Positions 18,940 through 27,031 of a stretch of 64,000 bases of DNA are shown here, one piece after another. Every line of letters starts with the position of its first letter. Positions within the stretch are counted from its first letter, which is position 1. The notes below the pieces were generated by a model that had not been told where the DNA came from, searched no databases, and was given only the letters and a program-made list of their open reading frames with translations. This DNA is from Planococcus circulans (lineage in GTDB: Bacteria; Bacillota; Bacilli; Bacillales_A; Planococcaceae). The stretch lies in the NCBI RefSeq assembly GCF_020023385.1, contig NZ_JAIQCL010000003.1:182971-246970 (forward strand). The letters run 5' to 3'. The translations under genes and the position numbers were made by a program.

Positions 18940-19872
18940 GTGGAGACGATGCTGGCTGTAGAAAATTTAGGGAAGTCTTTCAAAGATAAGAAAATTGTCT
19001 CGAATATTTCATTTGAAGTGAAAAAAGGGGAGATCATGGCGCTTCTCGGCCCAAACGGAGCAGGGAAATCGACGACAATCCGCAACATCATGGGCATTAT
19101 GTATCCCGATGAAGGGAGCATCACATTCCAGAGCAACCCTAAAAAAGGAATCCCGCGCAATAAAATCGGCTATTTGCCGGAAGAACGCGGGTTGTACAAA
19201 AACGTCAAAGTCATGGACATCCTGCTGTATTTGGCGGAACTGAAAGATTATCCGCTGGACCGCGCGAAAGAACGGGCGCTTGAGCTGCTGAAGAAATTTG
19301 ATTTGGAAGGGAAAGACAAGGTGTCGGTGGAAGAATTGTCAAAAGGCATGGGGCAGAAAGTCCAGTTTATCGCCGCGATTCTTCATGAACCGGAACTGTT
19401 GATCCTTGATGAACCTTTTTCCGGCTTAGATCCCGTCAGCCAGGAATTGTTCAAAAACGAAATCCGCGGCTTGGCGCAAAACGGCACAGCGATTTTGCTG
19501 TCATCGCATCAAATGAACCTGGTCGAAGAAATGGCCGATCGGCTGTTTTTGATCCACCGCGGGACAAAAGTGATTTACGGACCGCTCGATGACGTAAAGA
19601 AACAATACGCCAATTTCAAATGCACCATCCACGGCGTGAACGAACGGAGTTTATTGGAAAGCCTGCCGGAGGTCGAACGGGTAGAGCAAAATGAAGAAAC
19701 AGCCGTGCTGTATTTGTCTAAAGATGTGGAGCCGGCTTCATGGCTGAAAAATCTGCCAGTACAGCTGGATGTCCAGGAATTATCCATCGACCGGATTTCC
19801 TTGCATGAAATCTTCATCGACATCGCAACAGATAAAAATCTCTTGAAGAGAGAGGAGAGTTTGGATGCGTAA
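18940..19872 (+). CDS. ABC transporter ATP-binding protein (YhaQ/NatA-like)
   Basis: A 310-aa nucleotide-binding subunit of an export-type ABC system. Walker A is GPNGAGKST (about 39-47), the signature is LSKGMGQK, and Walker B is LLILDEPFSGLDP. A C-terminal region beyond residue 230 is typical of the YhaQ/NatA type. The GTG at 18940 has AAAGGA upstream; ATG at 18949 is an alternative. It overlaps the permease gene by 8 bases, so the two are translated together. The substrate is unknown; related systems in B. subtilis have been linked to sodium or peptide export. Confidence 0.88.
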   Translation: METMLAVENLGKSFKDKKIVSNISFEVKKGEIMALLGPNGAGKSTTIRNIMGIMYPDEGSITFQSNPKKGIPRNKIGYLPEERGLYKNVKVMDILLYLAELKDYPLDRAKERALELLKKFDLEGKDKVSVEELSKGMGQKVQFIAAILHEPELLILDEPFSGLDPVSQELFKNEIRGLAQNGTAILLSSHQMNLVEEMADRLFLIHRGTKVIYGPLDDVKKQYANFKCTIHGVNERSLLESLPEVERVEQNEETAVLYLSKDVEPASWLKNLPVQLDVQELSIDRISLHEIFIDIATDKNLLKREESLDA

Positions 19873-21094
19873 CACGAAGAAAGTCGCCAAATGGGAAATC
19901 AAACGGAATATGAAAAACAAGACGTTCCTGATTGGCTTGTTTATATCGCCTATTCTGTTTCTGGCATTTTACCTCATTCCCGACCTGTTCAATAACTCGG
20001 ATGAGGACGCAGTGTCGACGACGGTATTCGTCAATGACCAGCTTGGTGTCTATGAAAACCTGGAAATGACAGTCGATCAAGCAGGAGCCGAATGGGAACT
20101 GCAACCGACCGATAGTTCGGAGGAAAGAGCCGAAGAGGCGCTTGAATCCGAAGAGAACACTGCATACGTCTTTATCGATGAGCGGGCATTCGAAGGCGGC
20201 GTCTTGCCGGTTTACCAAAGCGAGGAAATCAGCCCTGTTTTTATCAATGAAGTGCAGCTGCTGGGTGCTCCTTTGCAGGCGATGCAAATCGAAGAGCTCG
20301 GCTTGACGCCTGAAGAAGCAAGCGTCATTGCCCGAGGCGTCGTGTTTGAAGATGCTTCTGCCGCCGCAAATGCAGAAACCGAAATGGGCACAGGAATGGA
20401 TGAAGACTTGATGAAACGCATGGTGCCGGGGATATTCGCGGCAGCCGTCTTGCTGTCGATCGTCTTTACAGGCATGGCGATCTTCCAAAGTGCTTCTCAG
20501 GAGAAAAAAGACAAAATCGCTGAAATCATCTTGTCGTCACTGACTCCGAGTGAATTGATGCAAGGCAAGATTATCGGGTATTTCGTGCTTGGCATCATTC
20601 AGGTGCTTGTGTTTATCGTACTGGTGCTGCCGGTTCTTGTGTGGAAAATCGATGTTCCTATACTTGAGTATTTGTTCGTGCCGGAACTGGCTTTGCTGCT
20701 GTTCATTGCGATACTGGGCTACTTGTTGTTTGCCGCTCTTTTTGTCGGCATCGGAGCAACGATGGCGGACATTTCGACTGCTGGAAACTTCCAGGGAATG
20801 ATTATGATGCTGCCGTTTACCGCTTTGATTTTCGTTGGTCCGGTTTTCAGTGACCCAAGCGGCATTTGGGCGCAAATTGGCTCGTATATTCCATTCACTT
20901 CGCCAGCGATATTGATTCTCCGGTTGACGCTCTTGGAAGAGTGGCCGTGGATTGAAATCATCATTGCGCTGGCTATCCTGATTGTCAGTGTCTGGGTCTT
21001 CATGAAGCTGGCAGGGAAAATATTTAAAATCGGTATTTTAATGTATGGGAAAAATGCAACACCGGGCGAAATCTGGAGATGGATCCGCGCCTAA
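19865..21094 (+). CDS. ABC-2 type permease (YhaP/NatB-like)
   Basis: A 409-aa membrane subunit. One N-terminal helix (TFLIGLFISPILFLAFYLIP) is followed by an extracytoplasmic region of about 150 residues, then five or more helices in the second half, the layout of ABC-2 permeases with a large external loop. It partners the preceding ATPase, whose gene overlaps it. A strong terminator follows 20 bases later, so the two genes form one complete operon. Confidence 0.87.
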   Translation: MRNTKKVAKWEIKRNMKNKTFLIGLFISPILFLAFYLIPDLFNNSDEDAVSTTVFVNDQLGVYENLEMTVDQAGAEWELQPTDSSEERAEEALESEENTAYVFIDERAFEGGVLPVYQSEEISPVFINEVQLLGAPLQAMQIEELGLTPEEASVIARGVVFEDASAAANAETEMGTGMDEDLMKRMVPGIFAAAVLLSIVFTGMAIFQSASQEKKDKIAEIILSSLTPSELMQGKIIGYFVLGIIQVLVFIVLVLPVLVWKIDVPILEYLFVPELALLLFIAILGYLLFAALFVGIGATMADISTAGNFQGMIMMLPFTALIFVGPVFSDPSGIWAQIGSYIPFTSPAILILRLTLLEEWPWIEIIIALAILIVSVWVFMKLAGKIFKIGILMYGKNATPGEIWRWIRA

Positions 21095-21113
21095 AAATGC
21101 ATATCATCACTTG

Positions 21114-21154
21114 AAAAAGGGCCGCTCCTGAAAGTTACAGGAGCGGCCCTTTTT
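21114..21154 (+). terminator. Rho-independent terminator of the yhaQP-like operon
   Basis: A perfect 17-bp stem (AAAAAGGGCCGCTCCTG / CAGGAGCGGCCCTTTTT) has loop AAAGTTA. It also faces the end of the convergent vmlR-like gene. Confidence 0.92.
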
Positions 21155-21198
21155 GCGTACACATTGGCAAGGTCTATCGGCTTTCTTTCAGGTATTAT

Positions 21199-22833
21199 TC
21201 AGGATTTCAGCCTGTTGATCTCCTGCGTCAGTTCACTGAACCGCCGGTCAAGCTCGGCATATTGCGGATCTTTCGTAATCATAAAACTCAATTTCCCCAG
21301 TACTTCCTGGCGCTCCGTCTCAAGCCGCATCAGCAATTCTTCAGTTTCGTCCCGTTCCGGAGCGGGTGCATCGAGTTGCTTCTCGATCCGGCGGTCCGCG
21401 ATGACCAGTTTGCTGGTGGTGGTTTTCTCCCGGAACGCCTGGTCATGGGAGACGACAAGCATTGTGCCCGTGTATTGCGCCAAAGTCTCCTCGAGCTGCT
21501 CGCGTGACGGCAAGTCGAGGTGGTTGGTCGGCTCATCAAGAATCAGCGCGTCCCGCTCCTCCAGGATATAGACCATCAGCTTGCACTTGATGCGTTCCCC
21601 CATGCTCATGGCGCCGATCGGCTCTTTCCACTGCTCCGCTGTAAAGCCAAGATGCTTCATCAAGTTCTGGACTTTGCCGCGCGCTTCGAAGGTTTCCTTA
21701 TAGAACAGCTCGCCCGGTGTTTTCTCAAGCGGCAGGTCAAACACTTCCTGCGTCAAGTAGCCGATGCTCGCAGAAGGGGACATCCAAACATTGCCGTCTG
21801 CAGGTTCCAGCCCGAGCAGGATTTTCAGTAACGTCGTTTTGCCGCTGCCATTTGCACCTTCGATGGCCACTTTTTCCCCATGCAAAATGGTGAAATCCGC
21901 TTTTTCAAACAGCAGATTGCCCCCATATGCCTTCGACAGCTCTTTCACTTCAAGAAAACGTTTGCCTGTTTTATGCGTGGCTTTCATGGAGAAAGCGACT
22001 TCGTATTCAGGCTCGAGGGGCTCCGCGTTGATTTTATCCAGCTCTTTTTCCAGCCGCTTCTGCTTGGATTTGACTTGTTTGTCCATGCGTTTCGCTTTCA
22101 GGCGGTAATGTTCTTTATAACCTTCCTGCTTGGTTGATTCAGCGTGCGCTTTATGCGACCAGGAAGTCAGTTCGTCCATCTGCGCTTCGATGCGCTCGAC
22201 CATCTTTTGCTGCTTGTCGTATTCCCGTTGCTGGGTCAACCGTTTCTGCTGCCGCGCGTCTATATAGCTGGAGTAATTGCCGCTGTGCTCGATCAGTTTC
22301 TGATTTTCGAGCGACCAGATTTTGGTCGCAACCGCGTCCAGGAAGTGGCGGTTATGCGACACCAGGATAATGGTCCCCGGGTATTTGCGGAGCTGCGCTT
22401 TCAACAGCTCGATGCTGCTACTGTCCAAATGATTGGTCGGCTCGTCCAGCAACAACAGGTGGGCATTTTTCGAGAGGCCTGCAGAAAGCCGGGCCTTCAG
22501 TTTTTCGCCGCCGCTGAGGAGCGGAAAGTCATGCATCGGTACCTGCCATTGTTTCAGCAAAGCGCTTTCTGAAGAAGAGACCTCGCTGAATGCATGTGTT
22601 TCCGTTTCCTGTTCCACAAAAACAGTTTCGATATTCGGCTGGAGCCAGTCGAGCTGTCCGCTTGTGGGAATCAATTCACCGGCGATCAAGCGCAGCAACG
22701 TCGATTTACCGGCTCCATTCTTGCCGATGATGCCGATCACTTCGCCTTGCCGGACACTTGCATGGACCTCTTCAAAAATTACCGTATCCAGTATTTCATA
22801 ACGCACATTCTGCAATTTCAGCAGTTCTTTCAT
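21199..22833 (-). CDS. vmlR: ABC-F ribosomal protection protein VmlR-like
   Basis: A 544-aa soluble protein with two ABC ATPase domains and no membrane segments. Walker A motifs are GKNGAGKST and GANGSGKT, signatures are LSGGEKLK and MSMGERIK, and both Walker B motifs read LDEPTNHLD. The linker between domains (around KQEGYKEHYRLKAKRMDKQ) is long and basic, as in antibiotic resistance ABC-F factors that reach the peptidyl-transferase centre. Sequence blocks such as RLTQQREYDKQQKMVERIEAQ and IGYLTQEVFDLPLE closely match what I recall of B. subtilis VmlR, known for resistance to virginiamycin M and lincomycin. The ATG at 22833 (AAGGGA upstream) replaces a 15-residue longer frame. Expression is probably controlled by the attenuator upstream. 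Confidence 0.88.
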   Translation of the reverse strand: MKELLKLQNVRYEILDTVIFEEVHASVRQGEVIGIIGKNGAGKSTLLRLIAGELIPTSGQLDWLQPNIETVFVEQETETHAFSEVSSSESALLKQWQVPMHDFPLLSGGEKLKARLSAGLSKNAHLLLLDEPTNHLDSSSIELLKAQLRKYPGTIILVSHNRHFLDAVATKIWSLENQKLIEHSGNYSSYIDARQQKRLTQQREYDKQQKMVERIEAQMDELTSWSHKAHAESTKQEGYKEHYRLKAKRMDKQVKSKQKRLEKELDKINAEPLEPEYEVAFSMKATHKTGKRFLEVKELSKAYGGNLLFEKADFTILHGEKVAIEGANGSGKTTLLKILLGLEPADGNVWMSPSASIGYLTQEVFDLPLEKTPGELFYKETFEARGKVQNLMKHLGFTAEQWKEPIGAMSMGERIKCKLMVYILEERDALILDEPTNHLDLPSREQLEETLAQYTGTMLVVSHDQAFREKTTTSKLVIADRRIEKQLDAPAPERDETEELLMRLETERQEVLGKLSFMITKDPQYAELDRRFSELTQEINRLKS

Positions 22834-22862
22834 CCAATCAATCCCTTCAGGAGAGGGAGAAT

Positions 22863-22975
22863 AAAAAAATCCTCCCAAATAAATTTGGAAGGATTAGCCG
22901 TATCGTGCCCGTTCTAAATAAGCCATCCATGTACAATGGCTCGACAGTTTTTCAAGATGTGGGCAGACTAATCCT
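22863..22975 (-). promoter_or_regulatory. Transcription attenuator in the vmlR leader
   Basis: On the minus strand the terminator stem AATCCTTCCAAAT / ATTTGGGAGGATT is followed by a U run (22863-22895). An upstream AGGATTAG (22975-22968) is exactly complementary to CTAATCCT (22897-22890) in the 5' arm of the terminator, so it can form an antiterminator instead. Confidence 0.75.
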
Positions 22976-23043
22976 ATTTTGCGTAAGTTGAAATTTAAAA
23001 TTCCAGTCGCTAAAACAAGATTAGTTGCGCATCGTCCACCCAT
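22894..23043 (-). CDS. Putative leader peptide of vmlR attenuator
   Basis: A 49-codon open frame in the vmlR leader starts ATG-GGT-GGA (MGGRCATNLVLATG) and ends ...ERARYG. Its TAA stop lies inside the 5' arm of the terminator. The ribosome binding site is weak (AGAAAGGCTG directly before the ATG). The frame also covers the antiterminator strand. Short leader ORFs with this geometry are used in drug-induced attenuation; whether this one is translated is not shown by sequence alone. Confidence 0.45.
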   Translation of the reverse strand: MGGRCATNLVLATGILNFNLRKIGLVCPHLEKLSSHCTWMAYLERARYG

Positions 23044-23069
23044 CAGCCTTTCTGTCGTTTGATAAGGCC

Positions 23070-23099
23070 AGTATAGCATAGCGGTAAATCCATTTCCAA
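23070..23099 (-). promoter_or_regulatory. Promoter of the vmlR leader transcript
   Basis: On the minus strand, -10 TATACT (23075-23070) lies 18 bases after TTGGAA (23099-23094). This would start transcription about 230 bases before the vmlR start codon. Confidence 0.6.
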
Positions 23100-23186
23100 T
23101 CATCAAAGGGCTGTTTTGTACAGGCTGCCAACGGGTAAGCTAAGACTATCTTGTTTTTAAAAAATACAGTGTATCAGGAGGCCATC

Positions 23187-24257
23187 ATGGAATATATCTA
23201 TTTAGGAAATTCAGGTTTGCGTGTTCCGAAATACATACTCGGAACTGTTCCTTTCAGCGGAACAAATGGTTTTGAAGCAGCTGGAGATATTGACGAGAAT
23301 CTGGCACGCCGCATGATCGACATGTCACTGGAAGCCGGCATCAATATGTTCGATACCGCCAACCTCTATTCAAAAGGAGATGCGGAAAAAGTATTGGGAT
23401 CGGCCATCAAAGGGCGCCGGGACGAAGTTCTGCTGACATCAAAAACAGGCTTTCCTCTGGGAGAAAACCCTAACGCAAGGGGAGCTTCGCGAAGCAATAT
23501 CCTGACATCCATCGACCAGTCGCTGGAGCGCTTGGGAACAGACTACCTTGATGTCTATTTCGTTCACCTGTGGGACGGGCAGACGCCGGTCGAAGAAACC
23601 GTGGAAGCGATGACCAGCCTCGTGAAGTCCGGCAAAATCCGCCATTGGGGCGTGTCGAATTACAGCGGTTGGGCGCTTGCCCGCACGTTTTCCGTCGCGG
23701 AGCAAGCGGGCTTTATCCCGCCGATCACCCAGCAGATCTACTACACACCAGAAGCGAGAGAAGCAGAATATGAATTGCTTCCGGCCGGCAGTGAACTTGG
23801 CATCGGTTCGATGATCTGGAGTCCGCTCGGCGAGGGCTTACTGAACGGCAAAATCGGACGCAATAAACAGGCGCCGCCAAACACGCGCCAAGGTGCGGGA
23901 TGGCCGGAGCCATGGGTGCAAGATCAGGAGCGGCTGTACCAGGTCATCGATGCACTGGAAGAAGTCGCGGCCAACCATAACGCATCGGTTCCGCAGATCG
24001 CTTATTCGTGGGTCCGGGACCGTCCGAACGTTGGGCCAATCGTCATCGCGGCCCGCAACGAAGAGCAGCTGAAAGAAAACATTGCTTCCTTTGAGATCAA
24101 ATTGACTCAAGAAGAGCACGACCTGATTGAATCTGCCGCTCGCCCTGTGCCGATCTACCCGAACTGGCACCGCACCATGAGCTCGTTCGACATGAGCAGT
24201 CCGTCCGAAAAGACGTATTTGGAAGGGTATAAGAAGTCGATGGGGGTAAAGGAATAA
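23187..24257 (+). CDS. Aldo-keto reductase (Kv-beta-like family)
   Basis: A 356-aa oxidoreductase of the AKR fold. The catalytic residues are seen in MFDTANLYSKGDAE (Asp, Tyr), LLTSKTGFP (Lys) and YFVHLWDG (His). The cofactor loop GPIVIAARNEEQLKEN lies near the C-terminus. This group is related to the voltage-gated K+ channel beta subunit and to general stress reductases such as YhdN; the physiological substrate is unknown. The ATG at 23187 has CAGGAGG upstream; the longer frame adds 12 unlikely residues. The gene ends LEGYKKSMGVKE, a tail that recurs as an isolated relic at 37332. Confidence 0.9.
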   Translation: MEYIYLGNSGLRVPKYILGTVPFSGTNGFEAAGDIDENLARRMIDMSLEAGINMFDTANLYSKGDAEKVLGSAIKGRRDEVLLTSKTGFPLGENPNARGASRSNILTSIDQSLERLGTDYLDVYFVHLWDGQTPVEETVEAMTSLVKSGKIRHWGVSNYSGWALARTFSVAEQAGFIPPITQQIYYTPEAREAEYELLPAGSELGIGSMIWSPLGEGLLNGKIGRNKQAPPNTRQGAGWPEPWVQDQERLYQVIDALEEVAANHNASVPQIAYSWVRDRPNVGPIVIAARNEEQLKENIASFEIKLTQEEHDLIESAARPVPIYPNWHRTMSSFDMSSPSEKTYLEGYKKSMGVKE

Positions 24258-24279
24258 GTGACAATGATTTAGACAAGGT

Positions 24280-24316
24280 AAACGCCTCGAAAACAGCACT
24301 GGTTTCGAGGCGTTTT
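24280..24316 (+). terminator. Rho-independent terminator of the aldo-keto reductase gene
   Basis: The stem AAACGCCTCGAAA / TTTCGAGGCGTTTT has a short loop, 22 bases after the stop codon. Confidence 0.88.
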
Positions 24317-24401
24317 AGTGTTTGTTTATCTCTTCAATCATTTTTTCTATCAACCAAAAGAAGAGGCTATAGCTCGCCTTAAATTAACTTTCAATTCAGA
24401 C

Positions 24402-24415
24402 TAATAGCGTTTACA
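24402..24415 (+). promoter_or_regulatory. Possible cre site before the sulfatase operon
   Basis: TAATAGCGTTTACA fits 12 of 14 positions of the relaxed cre pattern TGWAARCGYTWWCA. It lies 41 bases before the GTG start of the formylglycine-generating enzyme gene. No convincing -35/-10 pair was found beside it. Confidence 0.45.
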
Positions 24416-24455
24416 ATTTTAATTGACTGATGGCTGGAACAAAGGGGGGAATCTC

Positions 24456-25397
24456 GTGGGCAAGATGGCAAAAGCTTGTTGTTCGCCAAGCAAGCCGCAG
24501 CAACCGAAAGAAATCAATCGTGCCATGGAGACCGAGCCTTCTGAGCAGTGCAGCAAAAAAAATCGCTTTAAGGAAAAGATGGTTTTCATTAACGGTGGAA
24601 CTTTTTTGATGGGTACAGAAAGTGGAGAGGGGCATCCTGCCGACTTTGAAGGTCCGATAAGTGAGCAGCGGGTAGAGCCGTTTTATATGGACAGCACCGT
24701 AGTGACAAATGAAGAATTCATGCAATTCATTAAGGAAACCGGTTATCAGACGGAAGCTGAAATATTCGGCTGGTCTTTTGTTTTTTACCAGTTTATAGCT
24801 CCTGACATTAAAACAGCAGTGAGGCAAGTAGCGAATACCCCATGGTGGTACGCCGTAGAAGGAGCTTACTGGTTTCAGCCGGAAGGACCCGGAAGCAGTA
24901 TAGAGAAACGGATGGATCATCCGGTCGTCCATGTTTCATGGAAAGATGCTAACGCATACTGCGAGTGGGCAGGAAAGCGGCTGCCTACTGAAATTGAATG
25001 GGAATACGCGGCACGTGGGGGATTGGAGCAAAAACGTTATCCATGGGGAGATGACTTGACTCCGGATAACGAACATCTTTGTAATATTTGGCAAGGAACG
25101 TTTCCGACTTTCAACACTGCTGAAGACGGATTTATAGGGACTGCGCCAGCCTCTTCTTTTCCACCGAACGGATTCGGTCTCTTTAATATGTCCGGCAATG
25201 TGTGGGAATGGTGTTCGAACGCATTTGCGGAACTGCCGAATTTGGAAGCGGATCAAGATATGGACAAAACCATGCGGGGCGGCTCCTACCTGTGCCACGA
25301 TTCATATTGCAATAGGCATCGTGTAGCCGCGCGGTCCTCTAATACCAGTGACAGTTCGGCAGGCAATATAGGCTTCAGGTGTGTGGCCAGCATTTAG
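24456..25397 (+). CDS. Formylglycine-generating enzyme (sulfatase-modifying factor)
   Basis: A 313-aa FGE-sulfatase domain protein that oxidises the active-site cysteine of a sulfatase to C-alpha-formylglycine. The catalytic pair is Cys280 and Cys285 in YLCHDSYCNRHR, matching the essential cysteines of FGE. Family blocks include VFINGGTFLMGTES at the start, HPVVHVSWKDANAYCEWAGK, LPTEIEWEYAARGG, YPWGD and GNVWEWC. The GTG at 24456 is chosen because AAAGGGGGGA precedes it; the first 40 residues are Cys- and Lys-rich and poorly conserved. The sulfatase gene starts 61 bases downstream, so client and modifier share a transcript. Confidence 0.93.
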   Translation: MGKMAKACCSPSKPQQPKEINRAMETEPSEQCSKKNRFKEKMVFINGGTFLMGTESGEGHPADFEGPISEQRVEPFYMDSTVVTNEEFMQFIKETGYQTEAEIFGWSFVFYQFIAPDIKTAVRQVANTPWWYAVEGAYWFQPEGPGSSIEKRMDHPVVHVSWKDANAYCEWAGKRLPTEIEWEYAARGGLEQKRYPWGDDLTPDNEHLCNIWQGTFPTFNTAEDGFIGTAPASSFPPNGFGLFNMSGNVWEWCSNAFAELPNLEADQDMDKTMRGGSYLCHDSYCNRHRVAARSSNTSDSSAGNIGFRCVASI

Positions 25398-25458
25398 GGA
25401 GACGGAAATCATCCAATAGAATCCAACGATTTCAACAAAACAGGGAGGCGCTGATCCA

Positions 25459-26769
25459 ATGGGGAAACCGAATATCCTACTGGTGATTTCACATGATACA
25501 GGAAGGCATTTAGAAAGCTATGGGCGCAAAGTGAAGACACCGGAACTGAACAGGATTGCGGAAGAAGGCATCCAGTTCGACAATTATTTTTGCACCCAGC
25601 CTCAATGCAGCCCTAGCCGGGGGAGCATCTTAACCGGGCAATATGGCCATAATCATGGATTGATCGGCCTGACGCATTTAGGGCACACAATGAAAGCCGG
25701 CATCAAGACACTTCCTTCAGAAATGAAAAGAGCCGGCTATGCCACTTCGCTTTTTGGTTTTTTCCATGAATCCATCGACGGAATTTATGAAGGGGAGAAA
25801 TTAGGCTATGATCAGGTAGTCGAAGTCCCAGGAAATGCAGCAGAAAAAGTGACGGATGAACTGGAGAAGTTTTTGCTTGAAAGAGCGGAATCTGGCGATG
25901 CGCCACCTTTTTATGCTTCGGTCGGATTTGAAGAAACGCATCGCCCTTTTGATAAGTTTGAACCCGATTCCATCGATGAAGTGGAAGTTCCCCCGTACTT
26001 GCCGGATACAACAGAAGTCAGACAAGATATTGCCGACTTTCAAGGCTCTGTCAAAGAGCTGGACCGTGCAATCGGCAGGATAAGAAAATTATTGGAAGAC
26101 ACCCGTTTAGACGAAAACACGCTCTTGATCTATACGACAGACCACGGCATTGCTTTTCCAAGAGCAAAAGGCACATTGACGGATGCAGGTTTGGAAACAG
26201 CATTGATTATGAAATTCCCGAAAGGCATGGACAGAAAAGGAGTCAGGCAAAAAGAGCTTTTATGCAATATTGATTTAATGCCCACTCTTCTGGAATTTGC
26301 AGGTGGAGAAGTTCCTGTTGGAATTGATGGACGGAGTTTCCTGCCGTTGATCCAAGAGAAGAATTATACAGAACGCGAACATTTTTTCTGCGAACTGACC
26401 TGGCATGACCGTTATCATCCGATGCGAGGCGTAAGGACCGCCAAATACAAGTACATAAGAAATTTTGAAGACGGTCCGAAAGTATACCTCCCATTCGATA
26501 TCCACGAGAGCCTTTCAGGGCGAGTGGTGAGGAAATCATATTATGTCCCAAATGCTGAAGAAGAATTATATGACCTGGATGCAGATCCGCAAGAGCAGAA
26601 CAATCTTGCCGAGAACAGGGAACACCAGCATGTTTTGGAAGACTTGCGCGTTAAAGTTGAACAGTGGATGGTTGATACGGACGACCAATTGCTGTCAGGT
26701 CCGATAGAAGGCGAAGAAGCGGCAGAGTGGGAAAAAGAAAAACGTGAAGGAAATGTCTATAAATTTTGA
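25459..26769 (+). CDS. Type I sulfatase (heparan N-sulfatase-like)
   Basis: A 436-aa arylsulfatase-family hydrolase. The modification site is Cys50 in CSPSRG within QPQCSPSRGSILTG, followed by the second signature near GQYGHNHGL. Metal ligands include Asp in LVISHDTG and Asp-His in YTTDHGIAFPR. The pattern is closest to N-sulfoglucosamine sulfohydrolase-type enzymes by eye, but substrate cannot be fixed. No signal peptide is visible, so it acts in the cytoplasm, in line with a cytoplasmic FGE encoded just upstream. GGGAGG precedes the ATG. A terminator follows 25 bases after the gene. Confidence 0.9.
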   Translation: MGKPNILLVISHDTGRHLESYGRKVKTPELNRIAEEGIQFDNYFCTQPQCSPSRGSILTGQYGHNHGLIGLTHLGHTMKAGIKTLPSEMKRAGYATSLFGFFHESIDGIYEGEKLGYDQVVEVPGNAAEKVTDELEKFLLERAESGDAPPFYASVGFEETHRPFDKFEPDSIDEVEVPPYLPDTTEVRQDIADFQGSVKELDRAIGRIRKLLEDTRLDENTLLIYTTDHGIAFPRAKGTLTDAGLETALIMKFPKGMDRKGVRQKELLCNIDLMPTLLEFAGGEVPVGIDGRSFLPLIQEKNYTEREHFFCELTWHDRYHPMRGVRTAKYKYIRNFEDGPKVYLPFDIHESLSGRVVRKSYYVPNAEEELYDLDADPQEQNNLAENREHQHVLEDLRVKVEQWMVDTDDQLLSGPIEGEEAAEWEKEKREGNVYKF

Positions 26770-26794
26770 ATTGAAATCTGTAAAGCCCGATGAT

Positions 26795-26840
26795 AAAACA
26801 AAATTCTTCAGCTGAAAAAGTTGTAGGATTTTGTTTTTTT
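26795..26840 (+). terminator. Terminator of the sulfatase operon
   Basis: AAAACAAAATTC pairs with GGATTTTGTTTT around an imperfect inner stem and is followed by a run of T. Confidence 0.7.
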
Positions 26841-26846
26841 ATTTTA

Positions 26847-27003
26847 TTGACTATTCAAAATATAGTGCATATAATAAGTCTTGTAAGCGCTTTCCATAAA
26901 ATTCAAGGATTTTTATTTCAAAGGAAAGCTTGCTAGAGGAGAAGCGGAGATGCTTCTCAGACGGAAGCTCTGATATTTTTTTCGGAAAAAACTAAAACGT
27001 TTT
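26847..27003 (+). promoter_or_regulatory. Promoter, cre site and LacI-type operator of the GH65 operon
   Basis: TTGACT (26847-26852) and TATAAT (26870-26875) have a 17-base spacer. A cre site, TGTAAGCGCTTTCC (26882-26895), sits on the expected start and fits 12 of 14 positions. Farther down, the palindrome AAAACGTTTT (26994-27003) is a LacI-type half-site pair, probably bound by the LacI regulator encoded at 33308. Confidence 0.75.
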
Positions 27004-27031
27004 CGTAAATGCGAAAGGGGCGGTTTCTTTG

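Noticed and set aside
18822..19160. Minus-strand 112-codon frame
   Set aside because: It lies antisense to the strongly supported ABC ATPase gene and shows no start signal.
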